Assembly (NCBI RefSeq): GCF_900100605.1
Contig: NZ_FNCN01000025.1
Coordinates: 16,716-80,715, forward strand
DNA: 64,000 nucleotides
Source: Sinosporangium album
GTDB taxonomy: Bacteria; Actinomycetota; Actinomycetes; Streptosporangiales; Streptosporangiaceae
Reading direction: 5' to 3'
Shown here: one piece after another, positions 24,968 through 33,870 of the stretch
How positions within the stretch are numbered: position 1 is the stretch's first letter
Layout: each line of letters opens with the position of its first letter
Program-made: the position numbers and the translations under genes
Notes under the pieces: model-generated
Seen by the model: the letters and a program-made list of their open reading frames with translations, nothing else
What the model was told of the DNA's origin: nothing
The model's database searches: none

Positions 24968-25855
24968 ATGCGACCTCCGCCCCACATCCTCGTGGTCAAC
25001 GGCGTCAAGGTCCGTCGCCCCGTGTTCGTGCTCGCCGCTCCGCACTCGGGCGCGGACCTGCTGGGCCGTGCCTTGAAACGCTCCCCCGGCTTCCACGTCA
25101 CGATGGGCCGCCCCGCCGTCGCCCACGTCATCTACGCCTTCGCCCGCAAACCGTCCATCGCCTCCGGGCGCGGGTCCGGAGCGGCCAGGGTGCTGCGCGA
25201 CGCTCTGGCCGACTCCTGGCAGCTCCTGCCCGGCTCGTGCTTCGAGTGTCCCGGGTCCTGCCGCGAGGCCGGCGGCGTGACCGGCGGAGGCCCGTGCGCC
25301 ACGCCCGGCACCGTGGCCCGGTTCGGCGACGCCGGCCCCGACCTGCTCTACAGCGCGCCGGTGCTGCTCCAGGCGTTCCCCGACGCGAGATTCGTGCAGG
25401 TCATCCGGGACGGCAGGGACGTGACCGCCGACATGCTCGCCGATCCGGCGTGCCTGGCGTGGTTCAAGCCGTCGATGCTCAGCGAGGAGACCGAGTTCCC
25501 CAACGCCTTCCTCGGCGTCAAGTCCGAGGAGCACCGCGACCGGTGGAAGGCCATGCCGACCGCGGGCAAGTGCGCTCTGCGCTGGCGCGGCGCGGTGCGC
25601 CTGTCTGCCGCGCTGCGGCAGGAGCTGCCGAAGGACCAGCTCCTCACCCTGCGCCACGAGAGCCTCCTCGACGACCCCGCCGAGACCGCCGAGACCCTGT
25701 CGGCGTTCCTGGAGACGCGCGTCTCCAAGGTCGCGCTGTACGCCGCGGCCGGGCCGCCCCCCGGGTCCTGGCGGACCCGGCTGCGCCCCGAGGACGCCGC
25801 GCTGGTCGAGAAGGTCGCCAGGGAGGAGCTCGGCCGGCTCGGCTATCTGAGCTGA
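24968..25855 (+). CDS. Sulfotransferase family protein
   Basis: 295 residues. PAPS-dependent sulfotransferase fold: the 5'-phosphosulfate loop VLAAPHSGADLLGRAL (~19-34) stands in for the usual PRSGTT, and VQVIRDGRDVTADML carries the 3'-phosphate Arg/Ser region. A Cys-rich insert between them (CFECPGSCREAGGVTGGGPC) is unusual and could bind a metal or form disulfides. The last 13 bases overlap the convergent ABC transporter. Acceptor unknown. Confidence 0.75.
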   Translation: MRPPPHILVVNGVKVRRPVFVLAAPHSGADLLGRALKRSPGFHVTMGRPAVAHVIYAFARKPSIASGRGSGAARVLRDALADSWQLLPGSCFECPGSCREAGGVTGGGPCATPGTVARFGDAGPDLLYSAPVLLQAFPDARFVQVIRDGRDVTADMLADPACLAWFKPSMLSEETEFPNAFLGVKSEEHRDRWKAMPTAGKCALRWRGAVRLSAALRQELPKDQLLTLRHESLLDDPAETAETLSAFLETRVSKVALYAAAGPPPGSWRTRLRPEDAALVEKVAREELGRLGYLS

Positions 25856-27828
25856 CCGCGGCCCGCCCAGTCCGCCTCGGCGTCCTCGGCGGCATCGACG
25901 GCATCGACGGCATCGACGGCCTCGCCCGCTCGGCTCTCCGGCATCACCGTCTCGAACGGCGGCTGGTGGGCGAACTGCGTGCGATACAGCTCGGCGTAGA
26001 CCCCGTCTGCGGCGAGGAGCTCCTCGTGCCGCCCCCGCTCGGCGATGCGCCCGCCCGCCACCACCAGGATCTGGTCGGCCTCCCTGATCGTCGACAGCCG
26101 GTGCGCGATCACCAGGGAGGTGCGGCCCGTCAGCGCGGACTTCAGGGCCCGCTGGACCGCCGCCTCGGACTCGGAGTCCAGATGCGCGGTCGCCTCGTCC
26201 AGCACCACCACACGCGGCGCCTTCAGCAGCAGCCTGGCGATCGCCAGGCGCTGCTTCTCGCCGCCCGACAGGCGGTAGCCCCGGTCGCCCACGACGGTCT
26301 CCAGCCCCTCGGGGAGACTCTCCACCATGGTGGCGATCTGGGCCGCGCGCAGCGCCTCCCAGATCTCCTCGTCGGTCGCCGACGGGCGGGCGTAGCGGAG
26401 GTTCGCCCCGATCGTGTCGTGGAACAGGTGGGCCTCCTGGGTGACGACGCCGATCGTCTCCCGCAGCGAGGCCAAGGTGGCGTCCCTCACGTCGAGCCCG
26501 TTGAGGCTCACCCCGCCTCCGGTGGTGTCGTAGAGCCGCGTCGCCAGCGACGTGATCGTCGTCTTGCCCGCCCCCGACGGGCCGACCAGCGCCACCATCT
26601 CACCGGGCCGCACAGTGAACGACACGTCGTTCAGGACCTCCTGCCCCGGCCCGGTGTCGGGGCGGGCGACCGCCTCCAGCGAGGCCAGCGACACCTCCCC
26701 CGCCGCCGGGTAGCGGAACGCCACGTCCGCGAACTCCACGCTCACCGGGCCGTCGGGTACGGCCGCGGCCCCCGGGCGCTCGGCCACCATGGGCTTGAGG
26801 TCGAGAACCTCGAAAACACGGTCGAAACTGACGAGCGCCGTCATCACGTCGACGTGGACGTTGGACAGGCTGGTGAGCGGGCCGTACAGGCGCATCAGCA
26901 GCGAGGCGAGCGCGACCAGCGTGCCGAGCTCGAAGACGCCGCCGACCGCCAGGACACCGCCGAGGCCGTAGACGAGGGCGGTGGCCAGGGCCGCGACGAG
27001 GCCGAGCGCGATGCGGAAGAACGCGCCGTACATGCCGACCGTGACGCCGATGTCCCGCACCCGCCCCGCCCGATCGGCGAAGGCCGCGGCCTCGTCGTCG
27101 GGCCTGCCGTACAGCTTGGCGACCATGGCCCCGGCGACGTTGAACCGCTCGGTCATCACCTGGCTCATGTCGGCGTCGAGGACCATCTGCCGGCGGGTGA
27201 GCCCGGACATGCGCCGCCCCACCCATTTGGCCGGGATCACGAACACCGGCAGCAGCACCAGGGCGACCAAGGTGATCTGCCAGGACAGCACGAGCATGGC
27301 GCCCAGCACCATCACCAGGCTGACCACGTTGGACACCACCGACGACAGGGTGCTGGTGATGGCGCGCTGCGCGCCGATCACGTCGGTGTTGAGCCGCGAC
27401 ACCAGCGCCCCGGTCTGGGCCCGGGTGAAGAACGCGACCGGCATGCGCTGGACGTGGTCGAACACCTCGGTGCGCAGGTTGAAGATGAGCCCCTCGCCGA
27501 CCCGCGAGGAGAACCACCGCTGGCCGAGGGACAGCACGGCGTCGAGAAGGGCCAGGCCCGCGATGGCCAGCGAGAGCTGCACGACGACGTCGACCCGCTT
27601 GGGGATGATGCCGTTGTCGATGACGGCCTTCATCAGCAGCGGTGAGGCGATCACGGTCGTCGACCCGAGCACCACCAGCACGAGGAACGCCGTGATCTGC
27701 CGGGAGTACGGCAGGGCGTATCGGGTGATGCGGCGCACCGTGCCGGGCGCGACCTTCTCCTTGACCACCGAGTCGTCGCGCCGCAGCGAACGCCACGCCG
27801 AACCGTAGCCCCCGTTCATCATGGACAT
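25843..27828 (-). CDS. ABC exporter, fused membrane and ATPase domains
   Basis: 661 residues from ATG 27828. Six membrane helices (~45-320), then an ATPase domain: Walker A GPSGAGKT (~440), Q-loop VTQEAHLF, signature LSGGEKQRLAIARLLL, Walker B RVVVLDEATAHLD, switch His in VIAHRLST. Half-transporter of the MsbA/LmrA type that works as a dimer; drug or lipid export is likely but unproven. The C-terminus ends in a DAV repeat (9-bp DNA repeat near 25890-25918). Confidence 0.9.
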   Translation of the reverse strand: MSMMNGGYGSAWRSLRRDDSVVKEKVAPGTVRRITRYALPYSRQITAFLVLVVLGSTTVIASPLLMKAVIDNGIIPKRVDVVVQLSLAIAGLALLDAVLSLGQRWFSSRVGEGLIFNLRTEVFDHVQRMPVAFFTRAQTGALVSRLNTDVIGAQRAITSTLSSVVSNVVSLVMVLGAMLVLSWQITLVALVLLPVFVIPAKWVGRRMSGLTRRQMVLDADMSQVMTERFNVAGAMVAKLYGRPDDEAAAFADRAGRVRDIGVTVGMYGAFFRIALGLVAALATALVYGLGGVLAVGGVFELGTLVALASLLMRLYGPLTSLSNVHVDVMTALVSFDRVFEVLDLKPMVAERPGAAAVPDGPVSVEFADVAFRYPAAGEVSLASLEAVARPDTGPGQEVLNDVSFTVRPGEMVALVGPSGAGKTTITSLATRLYDTTGGGVSLNGLDVRDATLASLRETIGVVTQEAHLFHDTIGANLRYARPSATDEEIWEALRAAQIATMVESLPEGLETVVGDRGYRLSGGEKQRLAIARLLLKAPRVVVLDEATAHLDSESEAAVQRALKSALTGRTSLVIAHRLSTIREADQILVVAGGRIAERGRHEELLAADGVYAELYRTQFAHQPPFETVMPESRAGEAVDAVDAVDAAEDAEADWAGRGQLR

Positions 27829-27925
27829 CGCCACCGCCCGTTCCCGCGCGCCGGAAGGCACGCGCTGTCGCCCGGTGCAGCATGGCACGGGCCCCGGTGA
27901 TTCCCGAAGCGCGGTGTCCGCCCGC

Positions 27926-28726
27926 TCAGCCCCTGGCGAACAGCGCCTGGATGCGGTCCCACTGCTCGTGCCGTTCGGCCGCCGCCTGCTCCTCCAGGGT
28001 GTTGGTGCGCGCGGCGGTCAGCAACCGCTTGGTCGCCGTCGCCACGTCCCTGTCGACGGCCAGCAGGGCGGCGGTCAGGTCGGCGACGGCCGACTCCAGG
28101 TCCGCGGGCTCGACGACGAGTTCGGCGAGACCGAGGCGCAGCGCCTCGTCGGCGCCGACGGACCTGCCCGTCAGGCAGAGCTCGATGGCTCTGGGCAGGC
28201 CGACGAGATCGACCAGGGGCTTGGTGCCCGTGAGATCCGGAACCAGTCCGTGTGAGGCCTCCCGCATGGAGAACCTCGCGTCCGCGGCAAGGACGCGCAG
28301 GTCACACGCCAGGGCGAGTTGGAACCCCGCGCCGACGGCATGCCCCTGGACGGCCGCGACCGACACGATGCCGGGTCGGCGCAGCCAGAGGAATCCCTCC
28401 TGAGCCGGAGCAAGCCATTCGGAGAAAGACCGACGGGACATCGCCGCGACCTCCGCGATCGGCCGCTGCCCGGGTATCCCGTCTGCTGTGAACATCCGCA
28501 GGTCGATGCCTGCCGAGAAGGACGGCCCCTCGCCATTCACCACGACGACACGCACCTGCTCTGGCAAGTTGTGTCCGATCCGGGCCAGACCCAGCCAGGT
28601 CGCGAACGTCTGCGCGTTCCGCTTCTCCGGCCGGTTCAGTGTGATCGTCGCGATTTCGCCGTCCACCTCGTAGCGCAGCCCGCTGTCAGCGAGCTCCGCG
28701 CTCCCCCCAAGCGCTACGTCCGCCAT
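27926..28726 (-). CDS. Enoyl-CoA hydratase/isomerase family protein
   Basis: 266 residues from ATG 28726 (GGGAGGG ahead). Crotonase fold: oxyanion-hole segments GPSFSAGIDLRMF and VQGHAVGAGFQLALACDLRV, and SMREASHGLVPDLTG in the second catalytic position. One of the two usual hydratase Glu residues (the GxxPD position reads GLVPDL) is not obvious, so isomerase or hydrolase activity is possible. A palindrome 52 bp upstream suggests control by a fatty-acid or sterol regulator. Confidence 0.83.
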   Translation of the reverse strand: MADVALGGSAELADSGLRYEVDGEIATITLNRPEKRNAQTFATWLGLARIGHNLPEQVRVVVVNGEGPSFSAGIDLRMFTADGIPGQRPIAEVAAMSRRSFSEWLAPAQEGFLWLRRPGIVSVAAVQGHAVGAGFQLALACDLRVLAADARFSMREASHGLVPDLTGTKPLVDLVGLPRAIELCLTGRSVGADEALRLGLAELVVEPADLESAVADLTAALLAVDRDVATATKRLLTAARTNTLEEQAAAERHEQWDRIQALFARG

Positions 28727-28777
28727 CGCTCCCTCCCGCGTCCTCGGCGACCGTCGCACCCGAGCCTAGCGCTCCTC

Positions 28778-28792
28778 TAGAACGAGGTTCTA
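28778..28792. promoter_or_regulatory. Palindrome TAGAAC-GAG-GTTCTA upstream of enoyl-CoA hydratase
   Basis: Perfect 6-bp arms with a 3-base spacer. It covers the -35 position of a minus-strand promoter whose -10 would be TAGGCT (28768-28763). The arms match the half-sites of TetR-type lipid regulators such as KstR, whose usual spacer is two bases. Confidence 0.6.
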
Positions 28793-28861
28793 ACAACTCG
28801 GGTGCGACAGCTCCGTATGACGGGAGACGAGCGGCTGCGGTCGCACGTTTCCGAGGCGGTC

Positions 28862-29077
28862 TCAGCGCTTGGACTTGCCTCGGGTGGCCCCGCCGCGCCC
28901 ACGCAGAGTCACACCGGACTCGCTGAGGATGCGGTGGATAAACCCATATGACCGACCGGTAGAGGCGGCCAATGCGCGGATGCTTTCACCCGCGGCATAG
29001 CGCTTCTTGAGATCGGCGGCCAGTTTTTCACGGTCGGCCCCGGTCACCCGGGTGCCCTTCTTCAGAGTCTCGGCCAC
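28862..29077 (-). CDS. Small helix-turn-helix protein
   Basis: 71 residues, MAETLKKGTRVTGADREKLA. A single HTH unit (SIRALAASTGRSYGFIHRIL, ~33-52) with a basic, Gly-rich tail RGRGGATRGKSKR. This tiny family is conserved and highly expressed in actinomycetes and is probably a nucleoid or transcription regulator; function unproven. Upstream 29078-29191 is AT-rich and a likely promoter. Confidence 0.85.
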   Translation of the reverse strand: MAETLKKGTRVTGADREKLAADLKKRYAAGESIRALAASTGRSYGFIHRILSESGVTLRGRGGATRGKSKR

Positions 29078-29191
29078 GAGTACCTCCTGTAGTGCCAGAC
29101 TTCCGCAGCGTTACTCACGCCATGATCAGTCATTTCAGCGGGATCGGCTACCTACTCCACGGGAAAAGATCCGTACCCGCTCAAATTAAGA

Positions 29192-30790
29192 TCAGGCGAG
29201 TGCCACAAGATCGGAAAATTCATCGCTCCAAGCGTCTTCAACTCCGTCCGGTAGCAAGATCACCCTATCCGGTCGTAGGGCTGCTACTGCACCCTCATCA
29301 TGCGTGACAAGCACGATTGCCCCAGAATAGGACCTAAGTGCAGAAAGCACTTGTTCCCGACTCGCCGGATCAAGGTTGTTGGTCGGCTCGTCGAGCAGGA
29401 GGACATTGGCGCTCGAAAGCACCAACGTGGCCAAGGCGAGACGCGTCTTCTCGCCGCCGGAGAGCACCCCGGCGGGCTTGTCGACGTCGTCGCCGGTGAA
29501 CAGGAACGACCCGAGGACCTTGCGGAGATCGACGTCGGCCACGTCGGGCCCCGCCGTGCGCATGTTCTCCAGCACCGTGCGCTCGGCGTCGAGCGTCTCG
29601 TGCTCCTGGGCGTAGTAGCCGAGTTTCAGGCCGTGGCCGGGCCTGACCTCGCCCGTGTCGGGCTTCTCCAGGCCGCCGAGCAGGCGCAGCAGCGTGGTCT
29701 TGCCCGCGCCGTTGAGGCCGAGGATGACGACGCGGGAACCCCGGTCCACGGCCGCGTCGACATCGGTGAAGACCTCCAGCGAGCCGTAGGACTTGGACAG
29801 CCCGGTCGCCGTCAACGGGGTGCGCCCGCAGGGCGCGGGCTCGGGGAAGCGGAGCTTGGCCACTTTGTCGGAGCGGCGCTCCTCCGACACCCCGGCGAGC
29901 AGGCGCCGCGCGCGGCGCTCCATGTCCTGGGCGGCCTTGGCCTTGGTGGCCTTGGCCCGCATCCGGTCGGCCTGCGACAGCAGGGCGCCCGCCTGGCGCT
30001 CGGCGTTGGCCCGCTCGCGCTTCCTGCGCCGCTCGTCGGTCTCCCGCTGGGTGAGGTAGGCCTTCCAGCCGACGTTGTAGGTATCGATCACACAACGATT
30101 GGCGTCCAGGTGGAGCACGCGGTTGACCGTCGCTTCAAGAAGCGTGACGTCATGGCTGATGATCACCAAACCGCCCTGATGAGATCGCAAAAAATCACGA
30201 AGCCAGCCGATTGAGTCGGCATCGAGGTGGTTTGTCGGCTCGTCGAGCAGCAGAGTTTCGGCGTCGCTGAAGAGGATTCGCGCCAATTCAACACGTCTGC
30301 GCTGGCCACCGGACAGGGTGCTGAGGGGTTGACCCAGAACTCGATCGGGCAGACCCAGACTGGACGCGATCGACGCCGCCTCGGCCTCGGCCGCGTAGCC
30401 CCCGAGCACGTGCAGGCGGTCCTCGAGCCGCCCGTAGGCCCGCACCGCCTTGTCACGCGCCCGCTCGTCGGTCTGGGCCATGCCCTGCTCGGCGGCGCGC
30501 AGCTCGCGCAGCACCTCGTCGAGGCCCCGCGCCGACAGGATGCGGTCGCGCGCGAGCACCGACAGGTCGCCGGTGCGAGGGTCCTGAGGGAGGTAGCCGA
30601 CGGCCCCGGTCACGCTCACCGACCCCGCGGCGGGGATGCCCTCACCGGCGAGGACACGGCACAGCGTGGTCTTGCCGGCACCGTTGCGGCCGACCAGGCC
30701 GATCTTGTCGCCCGCGTTGACGCGGAAGGTGGCACCCTCGATGAGCAGGCGCGAGCCGGCTCGCAGCTCGATGTCGGAAGAAATGATCAT
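29192..30790 (-). CDS. ABC-F family ATPase (ribosome-associated)
   Basis: 532 residues from ATG 30790. Two ATPase domains without membrane segments: Walker A GRNGAGKT (~34) and LSGGQRRRVELARIL (~155); second GLNGAGKT (~355) and LSGGEKTRLALATLVL (~445); each with LLLDEPTNHLD/NNLD. Between them is a Lys/Arg/Ala-rich helical linker (~240-315), the arm that reaches the ribosome P-site. Acts on stalled ribosomes or in antibiotic protection. GC is visibly lower at 29192-29430 and 30090-30370 than in the rest of the gene. It follows acVLRF1 on the same strand. Confidence 0.9.
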   Translation of the reverse strand: MIISSDIELRAGSRLLIEGATFRVNAGDKIGLVGRNGAGKTTLCRVLAGEGIPAAGSVSVTGAVGYLPQDPRTGDLSVLARDRILSARGLDEVLRELRAAEQGMAQTDERARDKAVRAYGRLEDRLHVLGGYAAEAEAASIASSLGLPDRVLGQPLSTLSGGQRRRVELARILFSDAETLLLDEPTNHLDADSIGWLRDFLRSHQGGLVIISHDVTLLEATVNRVLHLDANRCVIDTYNVGWKAYLTQRETDERRRKRERANAERQAGALLSQADRMRAKATKAKAAQDMERRARRLLAGVSEERRSDKVAKLRFPEPAPCGRTPLTATGLSKSYGSLEVFTDVDAAVDRGSRVVILGLNGAGKTTLLRLLGGLEKPDTGEVRPGHGLKLGYYAQEHETLDAERTVLENMRTAGPDVADVDLRKVLGSFLFTGDDVDKPAGVLSGGEKTRLALATLVLSSANVLLLDEPTNNLDPASREQVLSALRSYSGAIVLVTHDEGAVAALRPDRVILLPDGVEDAWSDEFSDLVALA

Positions 30791-31014
30791 GGCGGAGGAA
30801 ACACTCCCAGGCCGGAGGTCGACGGGGTCGGTGAGCATTGTCGTATCGGCGAGGCCGGGAACCCGCGAAAACAGCGGGGAGGCGTGGATCGACGTGGATC
30901 ACACCCGGCCCGCCGTGCGACCGCCCGGCACCGCTCGACGCATGAGGGGAACGGCTCGAAGACGGCCGGCTCGGTCAATCGGAAGCGCGCATGGCGCTCA
31001 GTCTATGGCCATGC

Positions 31015-31755
31015 TCACAGGGGGTCCGCTCCGTTCTCCCCCGGAGCGGTGAGCCTCACCTTCACCGCCCGGAACAGCCGGGGCGTGTCGGCGAGCACCT
31101 GCAGGCGCGGATCGGGGACCGGGAGGAAGTCCCCCACCTCCCGAGCGAACACCCCCGACAGCCTCCGGTCGCCCCGCAGGACCTCCACCGACCGCCGGTC
31201 GCCGCCCAGCACCACACCGGCGAGGCCGTCGAGATGCGGCACGAGCACCCTGGCGACCGTGTCGGCGGCCGACTCGCGGGCCTGCGCCGCCTGATTGGCC
31301 CTGCGCCGCGCGAAGCGCCGCTGCGACCAGCCTCCCGCCGCCGTACGGCCCTGCACGAGCCGCGCCCCGACCTTCGACACCACGAGCTCGGCGCCCTCGA
31401 ACACCCCGACGGCGTGGCCGCCGAGACGCACCAGCACCACCCCCACCCGGCGCGGACGCAGCGCGTGCTCCACGAGCGCGGCCGTATGCGGCTCCAGGAG
31501 CGGATCGAAACCGCCCCCACCTGGGATGATCGTGTCTGATTCGAGACCCTCGCCGTCGCGGCCGACGGCGAGGGGCGGGAAGGGCACATGGCACTCGGCC
31601 AACTCGCCGTCGGCGCCGCGCAGCACCACCGTCGCGGAGCCGGCCGAGACCGCGGGCGGCCCGTGGCGCTCGGCGAAACCGCGCAGCCATCCGGCGAGGC
31701 GCTCGGGGGCCACGGAGACCCACCGGCCGCCTCCGGCCGCAGGTCGAGACGTCAC
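31015..31755 (-). CDS. acVLRF1-type peptidyl-tRNA hydrolase
   Basis: 246 residues. Actinobacterial homologue of the Vms1/ANKZF1 release-factor-like domain, expected to cleave nascent chains from tRNA on stalled large subunits. The signature is AAGGWSQRRFARRRANQ: the Gln after GGxS is the catalytic residue, followed by an Arg-rich helix. The C-terminal half (VLGGDRRSVEVLRGDRRL) is the eRF1-like fold. It ends 15 bp before the hisG stop side and lies upstream of an ABC-F gene (225-bp gap). Confidence 0.88.
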   Translation of the reverse strand: MTSRPAAGGGRWVSVAPERLAGWLRGFAERHGPPAVSAGSATVVLRGADGELAECHVPFPPLAVGRDGEGLESDTIIPGGGGFDPLLEPHTAALVEHALRPRRVGVVLVRLGGHAVGVFEGAELVVSKVGARLVQGRTAAGGWSQRRFARRRANQAAQARESAADTVARVLVPHLDGLAGVVLGGDRRSVEVLRGDRRLSGVFAREVGDFLPVPDPRLQVLADTPRLFRAVKVRLTAPGENGADPL

Positions 31756-31770
31756 GGGCGGCCCCGCCGC

Positions 31771-32616
31771 TCAGATGCGGCAGGCGTAGATGTCGGTCAC
31801 CAGGATGGCTCTGGCGCCGATGTCCCAGAGCTGGTCCATGACCTGCTGGTGGCCCTTGCGGCGCACCATCGAACGGACCGCCACCCACCCCTCGCGGTGC
31901 AGGGGCGACACGGTCGGCCCCTCCATGCCGGGGGTGAGGGCGATGGCCTCCTCGATGCGCTCGGCGCGGATGTCGTAGTCCATCATCACGAAGTCACGGG
32001 CGTGCAGGACGCCCTGCAGACGGCGGATGAGCTGCGTGAGCCCGTTGCCCTCCTCGGCGCCCTCCCGCTTGATGAGCACGGCCTCGGACTTCATGATCGG
32101 CTCGCCGAAGACCTCCAGGCCGACGTTGCGCAGCGTCGTGCCGGTCTGGACCACGTCGGCGATGGCGTCGGCCACACCGAGCCTGATCGCGGTCTCGACG
32201 GCGCCGTCCAGCTTGATCACGCGGGCGTCGACCTTGGTGTCGGCGAGGTAGCGGCTGAGCAGGCCCGCGTAGGAGGTGGCGACGCGCAGCCCTTCGAGGT
32301 CTTTGACGCTGTCCATCGTCCCCGGCTTCGCGGCCAGGCGGAACGTCGAGGCGCCGAAGCCGAGCGTCAGGATCTCCTCGACGGAGGCGCCGGAGTCGGC
32401 GAGCATGTCACGCCCGGTGATCCCGGCGTCGAGCGTGCCCTCCCCCACGTAGACGGCGATGTCGCGGGGGCGCAGGAAGAACAGCTCGCAGGAGTTGGCC
32501 TCGTCGACGACGACGAGTTCCTTGGAGTCGGAGCGCGGCCGGTAGCCGGCCTCCTTGAGGATGGTCTGGGCGGCATCGTTGAGAGCGCCCTTATTGGGAA
32601 CGGCGAGACGCAGCAT
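31771..32616 (-). CDS. hisG: ATP phosphoribosyltransferase (long form)
   Basis: 281 residues, MLRLAVPNKGALNDAAQTIL. First step of histidine synthesis. Seen: NKG at the ATP site, GITGRDML, VADVVQTGTTLRNVGL (phosphate loop), and a C-terminal ACT-like domain (~210-281) for histidine feedback, so no HisZ is needed. The frame is open upstream to 32709, but family alignment begins at ATG 32616. Follows hisE by 110 bp. Confidence 0.95.
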   Translation of the reverse strand: MLRLAVPNKGALNDAAQTILKEAGYRPRSDSKELVVVDEANSCELFFLRPRDIAVYVGEGTLDAGITGRDMLADSGASVEEILTLGFGASTFRLAAKPGTMDSVKDLEGLRVATSYAGLLSRYLADTKVDARVIKLDGAVETAIRLGVADAIADVVQTGTTLRNVGLEVFGEPIMKSEAVLIKREGAEEGNGLTQLIRRLQGVLHARDFVMMDYDIRAERIEEAIALTPGMEGPTVSPLHREGWVAVRSMVRRKGHQQVMDQLWDIGARAILVTDIYACRI

Positions 32617-32726
32617 CGGAAGTCCTAGGTCTGGTCGTCGGAACGGCGAGGTCGTGAACGGCGGGAGAGGCCCAGGCCCTACCCCGCGAGATCGCATGCC
32701 CTGCGGCACGACCTGCGGGACAGGAC

Positions 32727-32990
32727 CTAAAGATGCTTGTAGACCTCGTCGAGACCGATGCCGCGGGCCAGCATGAGCACCTGCACGTGGTAGAGCAGCT
32801 GCGAGATCTCCTCGGCGGCGCGCTCGCGCGACTCGTGCTCGGCCGCCATCCAGCTCTCGGCGGCCTCCTCGACGACCTTCTTCCCGATCGCATGGACGCC
32901 GGCGTCCAGCGCGGCGACGGTGCCTGAGCCGGCGGGCCGGACACGCGCCTTCTCGGACAGCTTGGCGAACAGCTCTTCGAAGGTCTTCAT
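32727..32990 (-). CDS. hisE: Phosphoribosyl-ATP pyrophosphohydrolase
   Basis: 87 residues, second step of histidine synthesis. The MazG-like four-helix fold is shown by [17 protein letters not shown] and [15 protein letters not shown], with the Glu cluster that binds Mg. A TAAGCT box on the minus strand (33031-33026) about 35 bp ahead is a likely -10. hisE-hisG pairing is normal in actinobacteria. Confidence 0.95.
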   Translation of the reverse strand: MKTFEELFAKLSEKARVRPAGSGTVAALDAGVHAIGKKVVEEAAESWMAAEHESRERAAEEISQLLYHVQVLMLARGIGLDEVYKHL

Positions 32991-33119
32991 GGCCTCAATC
33001 TCGGGATCGGTGGATACGCCGTTACAGCTTAGTGTCCCCCGGCCGCGCCACGAATGGAGCGTCCGCGTGGCGAGATCGCACGTGTCGCGGGGCTCGGATC
33101 CCGCTTTGTCGGCATCGCT

Positions 33120-33255
33120 GTACGGCTCTGTGGTACGGCTCTGCGGTACGGCATCGCGGTACGGCTCCGCCTCACCGGCCGACGTAGGTCCGGGCCGTGC
33201 GTCCGGGCCGTGCGTCCGGGACCCGGTGGCGCGGGCCTGGAGGCGCGGGCCTGGA
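33120..33255. repeat. Three consecutive minisatellites of different sequence
   Basis: 33120-33171: four 13-bp units of the GTACGGCTCTGCG type. 33188-33220: two and a half 13-bp units of GTCCGGGCCGTGC. 33228-33255: two perfect 14-bp copies of GGCGCGGGCCTGGA. They lie in the ~690-bp gene-free space upstream of hisE, which also has GGGAGCGGCGT-type copies at about 33583-33635. Apart from these and an AT-rich patch (33270-33320) I see no gene there. Confidence 0.85.
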
Positions 33256-33677
33256 GGCAGCCGGTGAGGGGTGAGCCTTTTTCAGGGTTCTTTCAGGCTT
33301 TATAAGGAAATGTCGTGCGGCGACAATTTTCCGGCGTGGCCCCTCGGGAGAAAATCCCCGACACCTCGGACCTCCCTCCCCGGGAGAGCTCGGACTTTCC
33401 CGGATCCCCTACGGGCACGGGGATGCTGCACCGCCGGGATCGTTCACCGCTTCAAATCCACCGCCAAATGCATATATCTCGGGAATTTCGCAACGGGCCC
33501 GCGGGAAGACTGGCCCCGGGCCCCCGCAGCCGGGGCCGGGAATTCCCTTCTTTCCCGCAGATAGGCGCCGCCCAGCGCGTCGCGGGAGCGGCGTAGGAGC
33601 ACCTTGGGAGCGGCGTGGGAGCGGCGTGGGAGCGCGGACGCTCCGTGACCGACGGCGGGGACGGGCGGCGGGCCGTC

Positions 33678-33830
33678 TCACCGCGCGGCGGTGAAGCGGG
33701 CCAGGATATCGGCGAGGCCGTGCTCGAAGACCTACTCCTGGGCGCAGTCGCTCCTGGGTGTAGTCGGCGGCGCCGTGCGCGGTGAGGCCGTCCGGGCCCC
33801 TCTCGGCAAGCGCGGCGGCGGCCGACACCA
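33678..33830 (-). pseudogene. TetR-family regulator, C-terminal remnant
   Basis: Reading the minus strand, one frame gives ALAERGPDGLTAHGAADYTQE and another gives VFEHGLADILARFTAAR and a stop. Together they match the usual C-terminus of TetR-type regulators (..FEHGLADIL..). The two parts are in different frames, and an in-frame TAG directly precedes VFEHG. No DNA-binding domain remains. Adjacent to the broken NmrA-like gene. Confidence 0.6.
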
Positions 33831-33870
33831 TAGATCACCGAGAGGGACTCGGTCGGCCGGATCGGCGGGG

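Noticed and set aside
33120..33255. Possible CRISPR array
   Set aside because: Units are 13-14 bp, directly adjacent, without spacers, and no cas genes are present.
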